64,000 nt of DNA, taken from NCBI GenBank assembly GCA_021234155.1, contig JAJEKV010000008.1:8770445-8834444 (forward strand), read 5' to 3'. Positions 46,273-55,505 of the stretch are shown piece by piece (within the stretch, counting starts at the first letter, position 1; the number at the start of each line of letters is the position of its first letter). Source of the DNA: Isoetes taiwanensis. Taxonomy: Eukaryota > Streptophyta > Lycopodiopsida > Isoetales > Isoetaceae. The notes beneath the pieces are model-generated. The model was not told the DNA's origin. It did no database searches and was given only the letters and a program-made list of their open reading frames with translations. The position numbers were made by a program, and so were the translations under genes.

Positions 46273-47127
46273 ATGGGTACTGCAGATGCCATTCTGGACC
46301 TTGTTAGCAGTGGGACAACACTTCACGAAAATAATCTTAAGGAAATAGAAGGTGACAAAGTTATGTCTAGTTAGGTAAGCTTTTACTTCTGGAAAATATG
46401 TTGTAATCTCTTTTTAAACTGAAGGCCAGCATCTTAATATTTCAGGGCGTTCTAATTGCTAGTAGGAAAGCACCATTGGAGCGCCCAGGAGCCTTGGAGG
46501 TTGTCCATGAAATGCTTGAACGTCTGGATACACATCTTAGAGCTAGGAATCAATTATTGGTAGAGAGTTCAATTACTTTATATAACTATCAATGAGAGTA
46601 TTGGCTAATTTTTTTCCAAAATCTGTGGCTTTCTATTTTACTATTCTCATCACTGGTTTTGGATGCCATGTAGGTGACAGCTAACATGCGGGGTGACTCT
46701 GCTAAAGATGTCGCTTTGCGAGTGTTGAAGAGTTCACAAGTTTCCGGTTTACAGGTAAAAGCTATCGGCTATAAAGGGGCACAATCATGGAGGGTCAAAG
46801 ATGTTTTAACAACCTTGAAGTTACATCATGCAGGGTCTGACTGTGAGTCCAGCGTATAGTCAAGACGATAGTCTTAAAGTCAATTATTCTACAATATTAA
46901 TTTGTGTAAATAAGAAAGATTTATACAGTTCTGTGAAGAAACCAAGAGGGGTAAGCCATATGTTGGTTGTTTGTGAATTATAATAATCAGTTCCTTTATC
47001 TCTGAAATCCTTATTTCTAAAACCTTCCCAGATGTGTGGAAGTGGTGTGCTTGTGGCACCCTTGACCTATATATTTGAGGAAGAGCGTCCACGATGGCAC
47101 ACACTGGTTGAAACGTTGAATAAGTAA
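46273..47127 (+). pseudogene. HISN1: ATP phosphoribosyltransferase, 3'-half gene copy with introns
   Basis: Matches the C-terminal half of plastid ATP-PRT, first enzyme of histidine synthesis (ATP + PRPP to phosphoribosyl-ATP; family knowledge). Five exons have clean GT-AG borders: 46,273-46,374 ([20 protein letters not shown]); 46,446-46,559 (GVLIASRKAPLERPGALEVV); 46,674-46,754 (VTANMRGDSAKDVALRVL); 46,834-46,950 (GLTVSPAYSQDDSLKVNYST, then ICVNKKDLYSSVKK); and 47,032-47,127 (GSGVLVAPLTYIFEEERPRW, ending NK-stop). Frame phase is kept across all four introns. The only lesion inside is TAG at 46,372-46,374, where Gln is usual. The N-terminal catalytic half is absent, so it cannot be functional. 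Retained introns show segmental, not retro-, duplication. Confidence 0.9.
46372..46374 (+). other. Premature stop at exon end in HISN1 copy
   Basis: The exon ends Ser-Ser-TAG immediately before GTAAGC. The family has Gln at this position, so CAG to TAG is the simplest change. Confidence 0.75.
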
Positions 47128-47327
47128 TTTACTGCGCAAGAGTCTGCCAGGTGGTATTTAAGAATATTTATTAGCCATGGAGAAGATGGCACTATTTTTG
47201 GTCATCATGTATTTCGAATTCTCGGCTGGTTCTCACTTTGCACACCAGTTTATTAATTTGAATGCCAACTGCTTAGCTAGTATTTTGTATATTGTTCCTG
47301 TCGGAGCTATGGGCCTCCATTCTAATA

Positions 47328-47705
47328 TGGATTAGGGCCTCTCCACCTGTAGAACACCCAAACACCCTTGATTGCTAGCAGCATATATTCCTTGAGCTTG
47401 TGCCAAAAGGAGGAATTCTGGTGGAAAACCGTCAGGGCTTGGTGTTTTCTCATGCGGCATGGATTCCAGAGTTCTATGAACCTCATCAAACGTAATGTTC
47501 CTAAGAAGGGCACTATTATCCTCTTCTGAGATTTCTGGTTGAAGGGCCGGTAGGAACTGCTGAAGGTCCGCTGCATAGGTACTAGGCAAAGGCTTTTCAG
47601 CAAAAAGTTTCTCGTACTCTTGGAAGAAATATTCAATAAAGATTGGCATCCATAACTAATGTTATTCCATTGCCGATCACTGTTTCCAAATGACCTAAAG
47701 AGCAC
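47328..47705 (-). mobile_element. L1-type LINE fragment (start of RT region)
   Basis: Minus strand encodes a piece upstream of and into RT: DEVHRTLESMPHEKTPSPDG followed by FPPEFLL. This corresponds to the conserved KSPGPDGFP block. Two overlapping frames show at least one frameshift. There is no catalytic box. It is a short fragment, only about 200 bp beyond the HISN1 copy. Confidence 0.8.
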
Positions 47706-50365
47706 TTTCGAACTTTCTTTATTTGCATGCCCATACCAATGAGCCTTTTCTTTTCTTTTCTATTGTCTAAAAGTACCAATTTCAATAAAATGTCAAAACA
47801 TAACTTTCAACTACGATTTAAGCCACTTCACAAAACATGTACATCCATTCTCTCCTTTATTACACTTCTCTTTATGCTTCTGCCATCCTAGTTCCATACC
47901 AAGCACCTAACACCAATACCTTGCGCTCAAATCCCAAAGTCCATATGTCCAACTACATCCTACTCCAACAACACCTCAACACCTAAGCAGAACTTAGTAA
48001 TGCAAATGCGTACCAACACGTTCACAAAATGTCAATGTCTTAAAATAGCAATTTCGATTCAAACACTCTATTGTCTACAACTACAACTTAAGCCACTTCA
48101 CTCTCCGGCCATGGAGGGCAACCCTCCATGCGCAGCACCTTGTTTGTTTACACACTTCATTTCAAGGGATGAATAGAGTGATTATTGCAGCATGTACTAC
48201 TATTGTATGCAATGAGTAGGCTCAACTTGATGATGTTTAGAAACGGTTTTGTCATGCAGGCAATTGAAATAAGCACATCGAGACCATTAATATCAAGCCA
48301 AATAGCTGAGGGTCATTCGCTGTTGGAGCAGGAAAGAGAACCAGATTTTAATCCGAAGTTAAGCAAGTTCATCCCAGTAGTTAATTGAACAAACTGGAAA
48401 GTCAAATTGCATTTTTCAGTAGTTAATTGAAGAAATTGGAAAGTCAAGTTATTGTATCTTTACCATTCTCAATAAAATAAGTACCTTGCTTAATAGATGC
48501 ATGTTTTGAACTTCATTAGAAGCATCATTGTTCCATCTTGGCATGCTCATTATATCTGTCATTTATTCCTTATGCAGGTTTTAGCAATGTTACAGCGGGA
48601 TGAAAAGCCCCGAGGAATTTGGGTAGCAAAGAATTTTCTTAGTTCTCACGCCTTTATTTCTTCAACTAGCTTACCAGTTGGTAACATATACTAGTTTATT
48701 AGAATTTTAGTGGATTGGTTGCAGGAAATAAATAACAAGCCCCAATATTAATCAGACTCTTCAAACTCCCATGTAGCCTGTGACTAAAGTTGATGGTCTG
48801 TCAAGTTGTTCTTAAAAATGATGGTGGGCCTAATGAAATAGTTCGAACTGATGAGCCTGCAGCATGGACAAAAGAAGTGTATGCATTCTTATAGATTTCT
48901 TGATAACTATTCTTCGTAAGTTAGACGTAAAATGTGATCCGTAGTGCATATATGAGAACCTTGCTTGTGTCTCAGATTTTTAATTATGAGTCATGAAGCT
49001 CTCAAAAGATTTGCTTAGCGAAGAAAGTGAACACATGCATATACAAGTTTTACGAGTGTGCGGATATATGCCACGCAATCCAATCGAAATTTTCTCTTCA
49101 TTCTATATAAAGACGACGACACTTACAATGTATCATTGCATATTCATTGGGATATGCCATGTCCGCACATCTTATTACATAGCATTGGGTGGGCACTTCC
49201 AGGTGCATTGATTGAGCGACGTATTTCAGTAACTTCTAAAGGTACCTACGAATGAAATCACAAAGTGTTGTGATTATTTGATAATGGTTTGGATTTCCAG
49301 GTTGTAAACTTTATAGGTTGGAATCCTCTGTTATGATCGGGTTGGGACCTTGCACCAAGGAGAGGATGAATAGATTGCATTCTTGCAATTAGGCCATTGG
49401 CAAGTTATCACGTATGTACCCACTTGATTGAGTTAATTTTATTTTCTTTTCTTGTTGTAGTATAATGGAAAGTGGTCTCCCATTCTTGTATTCTTAAAAT
49501 TCAAGTGACAAAGTTGCACTATGTGAACTGAAGTGCGCTATGCATTCTTTTTTATCTGGTTCAATGAAAGGCTGTCATGTGTTAGCGGCTTCAAGCAAGT
49601 AGGATGATCCAATGTTATATACTTGATTAAGCAAATTTTGTCTTCTTTCCTTTGATGTCGTGCAATGGAAAGTGGTATACCATTGTTGTTTGCTAGCAGC
49701 ACATCTTGGGGTCACCATTCTATGCAAAAATGATATCCCACTAACATCATCCTTGGATCTGGGATATTTTAGCAAGATCAATAATGCGCATTTATCATAT
49801 GTTTTATACGACTGATCTTGCAAATTTTTGTATTCGTTGATGATGCTGAATGAAGAGCAGTCTACGATTCTTGCATAGAATGGGTGCATTCTTGCACCGA
49901 AGGGTGACCCCAAAATGTGGTCGCGCTTTATCGATTATGCAGGAATGGCATCCCACTTTCCATTCATGCGCCAAGATGCACCTTCTAATGAGACTCTAGA
50001 ACTCCATCTCTGCTCTCATGTTGTGTGCTTTAATTTTTCCTTCCAACCCACTTCACCAATCCAATCCACCATTCAACATTTCAAGGTTTTTGTACTCCAT
50101 ATATAAAGCAATCTATTTTATACAAGCTACTTCAAATACATCTAATTTACTTAATGTGCTTGGTACCATTGAAGTTGATGCAACCTTCAAAGACCATTGC
50201 AACATTCTTATGCTTTACAATGCCCTTGCATTTTTATTTCGGTTTCAAGACCTAAAAGATACCTTTAACTATTGAATCCAATGGTTCACAAGATAATTAT
50301 CTTCCTTTCCTTCACTTGCCTCACACCTTCAAGCCTGCACTACTGCTAGTATAACAATCTTCAAA
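47706..50365. other. Unidentified exon-like fragments, no complete gene
   Basis: Several plus-strand pieces look exon-like because they follow AG and are followed by stops or GT. These are about 48,260-48,388 (RPLISSQIAEGHSLLEQERE), about 48,579-48,640 (VLAMLQRDEKPRGIWVAKNF), about 48,800-48,880 (NEIVRTDEPAAWTKEVYAF) and 48,993-49,240 (RVCGYMPRNPIEIF, HIHWDMPC). I could not assign them to a family. They may be another decayed gene copy on the same strand as the RRS1 and HISN1 copies. The rest is AT-rich. Confidence 0.4.
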
Positions 50366-50405
50366 GAATATAATACAATACAATATAATACAATACAATA
50401 AGATA
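50366..50405 (-). repeat. Simple-repeat tail of SINE 1a, (ATTGT)n-like
   Basis: On the minus strand, TTATTGTATTGTATTATATT: an imperfect pentanucleotide run at the 3' end of the tRNA-like element. Confidence 0.7.
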
Positions 50406-50727
50406 GGCACCCTGGACTACCACAGTCATCAGATTCGTCGATCCTACGACCCAGATCGTATGTTGGGGCCTCTGGGCACTTCTCATTTCGCTTACAGTCA
50501 TTTATGATTGGAGGCGCCTATGATTTTGAAATATGAAATACGATTTCACTTAAGGTTTTGAGGGAATATCGAACCTCTATATGGTTTTGCCTAAGATTTT
50601 AGAATATGAAATACGGGGGTTCAAACCTCTACCAAAATAACTCAATGTCCTAAAGACTACTTTAACCAATGTACCCAGTGAGCTAGTGTGATTATTTTTT
50701 ATCTTGAATTTATGTTTTTTTTTATAG
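50406..50727 (-). mobile_element. SINE 1a: tRNA-derived SINE-like element
   Basis: On the minus strand the head reads TAGCTCACTGGG (A-box-like, 50,685-50,674) and then GGTTTGAACCC (B-box-like, 50,627-50,617), at a spacing close to that in a tRNA. A non-coding body of about 220 bp and a simple-repeat tail follow. A second copy lies at 53,881-54,258 (in which the B box is GGTTCGAACC), and a decayed inverted copy at about 61,640-61,735. It has no coding capacity. SINE assignment rests on the pol III boxes plus tail plus multiple copies. Confidence 0.65.
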
Positions 50728-50752
50728 AATAGAATAGAATAGAATAGAATAG
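50728..50752 (-). repeat. (TATTC)n tail of LINE C
   Basis: Minus strand: five TATTC units directly after the terminus GTGGACGCTAAAAAACC. The unit differs from the TTCC tails of LINEs A and B although the terminus is shared. Confidence 0.9.
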
Positions 50753-53700
50753 GTTTTTTAGCGTCCACGAAGACCAATTGGCCTATGGGACCCAAACAAA
50801 AAGAGAGCAGCAAGCGTATTACTGACAGGATTAAAAAACCCCCGCCCCGAAGGGTTTTCGAGGGAAAAACCTTAGCAGTAATAAGCATGCTGGCACACTG
50901 TACAATTGCATAGGACAGTTCAATACCGTCCCGTAGGACACAAACGAGTCCGTGCATCCATAACCTCCTGGAGGTATGACCCCAACAATCCCAATCGATG
51001 TCGTAGTCAATAATCGATGCAACGGCTGGCCAGCACCGATGTCGAACATATCGCTCTCGGATGTGGGCAAATGTTGGGCAGATCTGGAGGGTATGACATT
51101 CATCCTCAATCGCGCCCTGGTGGCAACACTGGCAAAGCCTTTGTTCTCGTGGTTCCCGAGCCCAACGCCCCGTTTCAATGCGGAGGCGATGTGCACCCAT
51201 GCGAATGGAAGCTATAAGTCTGCGCTTCTTCATGGGCAACCGGGTGTACAAATCTTGGTGTGGGCCTCTTGTGAGCCTAGGATTGACTTGCTGCGATAGT
51301 GTGCCCGCCTTAACATGCGTCGAGTCTCGCATCCCGCTGAGCGAAGGAAAGTAGCATCTAGGTACGGTTTAAGTGCCTCGCTGATCTTTCTTTGTCCCGA
51401 CACGGACGCATCTGTTTGCACTGCACACCCAAATTGAGAACCACCGAGCTTGCTTGTCTTTCCAACGAGATTTCAGCGTTGGGGACCCATCGTCGTGGCC
51501 AAAGCAAGGTGGGGCAAGCGTGTATCGACCATAGCGACCACCTTTTGGAAGTAAACGACATGGCGTTCCAATGCGGCCCGTTGAAGGGGTAGAAAGCCCG
51601 CTCACGGAGTAGGATCTGCAGTGCGGGCGTGGACTTCACCCCGGGGCCCGTGCCAAGAAGGCCTTACGCACCCGCTTTCGAGGTCATTCAGTGTTGAGGG
51701 ATATCACCGGACCCCACACTACGCCCCATACAAAGGACCGTCTCAACCAAGGCCCAAACAAATGTGATTGGTGACCCCGGGCATACAACTCGCTTTGTGG
51801 TCATTGTTCGCATGGCATACAATGCTTTCCAACCCGCCGTGACCCGCAACCTGATAGCTGCATCCCAATGAGTGGTAGTTGAGAACTCAATCCCCAAGTA
51901 CTTGTAGGTCGGAGCCACCTCTACCTCCTGCCCCTGGTAAATGAATGTGGAAAGCCTTGGCTGACGGGATGATGCAACTAGCAGCACCCTAGTTTTGGCC
52001 AAGTTAACTTCGCATGCCGATGAATTGGCAAAAAGTGTCAAGAGCATCCAGGTGGCGTTGCATGTCCTCCGGGTATAGGCCATGAGGTTGACATCGCCGG
52101 CATATATGAGTTGCCGGATTGTGTGATGCATGAGATGTGCGTCCGCACCTCCATGTTCAGAGAGCCAATCTTCCAACTGATCAATGTATAGGCCAAAGAG
52201 AGTGGGGGAGAGGGGGCAACCCTGACGCACTCCAATGCTACTGATCATCGGCTGTGCTGCCGAGCATGCCTCATCACAACCAGATATCGCGCGTCTCGCA
52301 AGTCCGGGGGGTCCCCACTGCTGCAATCTATCCCATAGCTTGTTGCGGGTGCGTCGTAGAATGCTTTTGCAAAATCCACGAAACAACAATGCGAGGTTCT
52401 GCGCGATTCTGCTATCTTCAATCAATGTGCGCAGAGTGAAGATATGATCAATGGTGGAATGTCTGGGCCGGAAACCCACCTGTGTAAGAGCTCGCACCTC
52501 CGTTTCCTCTGCCCATATTGTCAGCCGCTGCTCAAGAATGCCAACCAACAGTTTTGCAAAGAGAGAGCTGACCATAATAGTACGGTAGTTGGCCGGGCAT
52601 TGAGGGTCCCCTCTTTGTATATGGGCACTACCCTACTAGTGGTCCATTATGTGGGGAAGCCTTCTCGCAATGCTTTATTGAACAATGCCGTGAGGGACAG
52701 GCACCGGTGGAGGCCCAGCCCATTTGGAAGTTACGCACGCATGCCATCTAAATCTGCCGCCTTCCCATTAGCTAGGCGGCAGTAGGCCCATGATGACATC
52801 CCACTCTGTGATAACCAGAGCTATGCCTATCTGTGGAGGGACTGGTGCCCGGCCCCCGAGCGGGTCGTCGCAATTTATTTGCAAATCTTGTACCCATTGC
52901 TCCAAGGTGATGTTCCCGTGGGGTCATGCGGGGCTTGCTCAAGACCCTTCTCGGAATGTCCTGGGGTGCCGGGTCCGGGAGACCAAACATCATTCTTTGA
53001 TGCTCTGCGAGGTATCCGGCCTTCTTGTTCTTGAGAAAGGAGCGGTATTGACCGACCGCCTGTGGGCGGGGAGATGGGATCGATGACTTGCCGAGTGTGC
53101 GTTTGAGCTCCCCGACATTCATCATCAAACCATCCGCTGGGGGAAGGTGGTAGTGCACGAGGTTCGGCCGTGGCGGCCTCTCCCAAAGCATCTTTCTGCA
53201 GCCGTCGAAGCACATGAGTCACCGAGCGGTTGCTCTTGAAGTGTGGGGAGTTGCAGCAGTCCCGCCAGATCATGTTCAAGCAACTGAGCATAGGTCCCTG
53301 ACGGTCGTAGTCCAGCGCGGTGGGGCACGGGTGTGTTGAGGTAGTAGATGCACGGGGAGCCTCCCAATGGAGATGCATGAACAGGGGCCGGTGGTCCGAG
53401 TCTACTTCCTCGTCCCGAGTGTCTGTCCCGATGGAAAAATGAGTAACCAGGTGCAGATCCCATTCCTCAACCAGCAGATAATCCACCACACTGGAGCCGC
53501 CCCCTTGGTTCTCCTGCCTACAAGTGCAGCAGCTAGAAGACGGCCATTGTGCCAACCCATTACAAATAACCAGGTCAAAGATACTGCCCAGCAACAACAA
53601 CTGCCTGCCATAGCGCGAAATATGGCTGTCGTCTGATATCCTTGACCAAGCCACCTCTGCGGGGTTCAACTGCAAGACGTCCTCTGCCAGGGGCTCAACT

Positions 53701-53757
53701 GCTCAGTTCCTGTGCATGCATTAAAGTCGCCAAGCAACATAATCCTGCCCAACTGTA
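50753..53757 (-). mobile_element. LINE C: 5'-truncated in endonuclease, RT degenerate
   Basis: Minus strand. It begins at the endonuclease GDFN block (LLGDFNACTG, about 53,735) and continues with SVVDYLLVEEWDLHLVTHFS and DSDHRPLFMHLHW. The linker follows (WFDDECRGAQTHTRQVIDP), then RT (MVSSLFAKLLVGILEQRLTI, IGVRQGCPLSPTLFGLYIDQ). The catalytic box is changed to YAGDVNLMA at about 52,095, where YADDV is expected. A Cys/His C-terminal segment (CQCCHQGAIEDECHTLQICP) lies at about 51,145-51,085. Frameshifts are present near 52,400 and elsewhere. Same family as LINEs A, B and D. Its 5' end abuts the R1 repeat exactly at 53,758. Confidence 0.9.
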
Positions 53758-53872
53758 CAACCTATTCAATTGCATTAGGGATATATAGTCTATGGTTTCA
53801 GGAATTGTTATTTTTACATCTATATCAAATCCCCCTGGAACCCCCTGTTACCCTGTTATTTTGCTACATATT
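53758..53872. repeat. R1 repeat, copy a
   Basis: Begins CAACCTATTCAATTGC, contains CCCCCTGGAACCCCCTGTT and ends TTGCTACATATT. Repeated at 54,259-54,365. A short related piece (CCCCCTGTTATTATGCTACATATT, differing in a few bases) also lies at 17,509-17,532. Confidence 0.85.
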
Positions 53873-53880
53873 ATAAACGA

Positions 53881-54258
53881 GGTGCACCTGGACTACACAG
53901 TCGTCGAATTCGTCGATCCTACGACCCAGATCGTATGTTGGGGCCTCTGGGCACCTCTCATTTCGTTTACAGTCATTTATGATTGGAGGCGCCTATGATT
54001 TTGAAATATGAAATACGATTTCGCCTAAGGTTTTGAGGGAATATCGAATGCCTATGATTTTGAAATATGAAATACGATTTCGCCTAAGGTTTTGAGGGAA
54101 TATCGAACCTCCATACGGCTTTGCCTAAGATTTTAGAATATGAATATGGGGGGTTCGAACCTCTACCAAAATAACTCAATGTCCTAAAGACTACTTTAAC
54201 CAATGTACCCAGTGAACTAGTGTGATTATTTTTTATCTTTTTATGTTTTTTTCTATAA
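53881..54258 (-). mobile_element. SINE 1b: second copy of the tRNA-derived element
   Basis: High-similarity copy of 50,406-50,727. Minus-strand A-box-like TAGTTCACTGGG (54,219-54,208) and perfect B-box-like GGTTCGAACC (54,161-54,152) are present. An internal segment of about 58 bp (starting GCCTATGATTTTG) is duplicated at about 53,990-54,105, making this copy longer. It is flanked on both sides by R1. Confidence 0.65.
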
Positions 54259-54365
54259 CAACCTATTCAATTGCGTTAGGGATATATAGTCTATGCTTTC
54301 AGAAAATGTTATTTTTATATCTATATCAAATCCCCCTGGAACCCCCTGTTTTTTTGCTACATATT
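54259..54365. repeat. R1 repeat, copy b
   Basis: Second copy of R1. The junction TTCTATAA|CAACCTATTC at 54,258/54,259 has no LINE in it and represents the empty version of the site occupied by LINE C. Confidence 0.85.
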
Positions 54366-54394
54366 GGTGAAACAAAGAGGTTGTGGCCAAAAAA

Positions 54395-54530
54395 GAGATA
54401 GATAGATAGATAGTATTTTTACGTCATGCCACATTGGCAGCATCAATGAGGGCATATGACGGACCCCCAGAGACTTAAACACAAGATCTCATAATTGCTA
54501 ACCCAATGGACTAGCCAATAAACAAAACAA
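54395..54530 (-). mobile_element. SINE 2: short tRNA-derived element with LINE-like 3' end
   Basis: Minus strand: A-box-like TAGTCCATTGGG (54,514-54,503), B-box-like TGTTTAAGTCTC (about 54,482-54,471), a short body, then GACGTAAAAATAC followed by (TATC)n (tail about 54,395-54,414). The 13-base terminus is nearly identical to the LINE A 3' end (GACGATAAAAATACC) and similar to those of LINEs B and C. Total length is only about 130 bp. A-to-B box spacing is short, so the head may be partly deleted. Confidence 0.6.
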
Positions 54531-55505
54531 GGGAAAACGAAAATCAAGACATTGTGGTGGGAGGGTATCCAATTAAAGTTTAAGACAGTTACCCATTTTA
54601 TTGTTAGTATAACGAAATAGCCTTATGATAGAAAAAACATTGCTGGGCATCATAGCTTTCAGTTGAATCTGGGCCACTTCATGTAAACACACAATGGATT
54701 GAAGTGGCTTCTCACTCAGAAGTGCCAAATATCCAATTTATTTCTCGAAAGGAATGCTCAAGAATAAACTAAAAAGATCTCTTCTGCAATAGGATTTCCC
54801 TTGTTCCAGGCTCCTATGGTTTCAACAAGCACCGAGCAAAATGATCCACAATACAACATAAGACATTATAATACTAACCGCATTAATACTTGCAAAGTAT
54901 CTCAGAGTAGTTTCCATTCAACATGAGATAATAAAAGTTGAGCGTGCTTCCCATTTGTTTGACATCTTCCATCATCTCCTGAACAGAGAAAAATTGTTCG
55001 GTAGACACATCCAGTGAAGAACCTTGTGCATAGCTGAATAATGAGAAGGGAACCATAAAAGAAAGAATGAACGAAAGAAAGAACGATAGATAAAGAAGAA
55101 GGCACCTTGCCCAATAGAAGACCCACAATAGCCGTCGGAGAGGTCGAGGTCGAGGTCGAGGTGTGCTGACGTGGGCGTGGAAGGGAAGTAAGTTTGGATG
55201 AATTGGCTGTATGACGTGGATAGCTTAGAATTGCATGAAATGGTGCACCCAAGTTAGGCAAGCCTGCTAAAAAAAAAAAACCCTTCAACACAAAATATTC
55301 CTAGGATATACGGCCCCCAATCAGCCTAGTTAAATGTTAGTGTTTCATAAACCCTACATAAACCCCGCTCGCTGCGCCCTGCTTCTCCGGCGCGGCGAGT
55401 AAGGCCCTTCTGAGAAACGATGATGCCATTATCTAGCCCACGCCCCTTTTCCTTCACAGATTAGGGTCGTGTCGGCGACAACGTTAATCTTCTAGGTCGT
55501 GGACA
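54531..55505. other. Upstream region of the carrier gene
   Basis: No gene seen. A hexanucleotide repeat (GAGGTC/CGAGGT, four units) lies at about 55,137-55,162, and an A-run at 55,269-55,280. The last about 130 bp are GC-richer and probably hold the transcription start and 5' UTR of the carrier gene. No unambiguous TATA box was identified. Confidence 0.45.

Noticed and set aside
42000-50400. Helitron ends around the gene-fragment block
   Set aside because: Looked for a 3' hairpin followed by CTRR near 49.3-50.4 kb. CTAG-type matches exist, but without a convincing adjacent stem.
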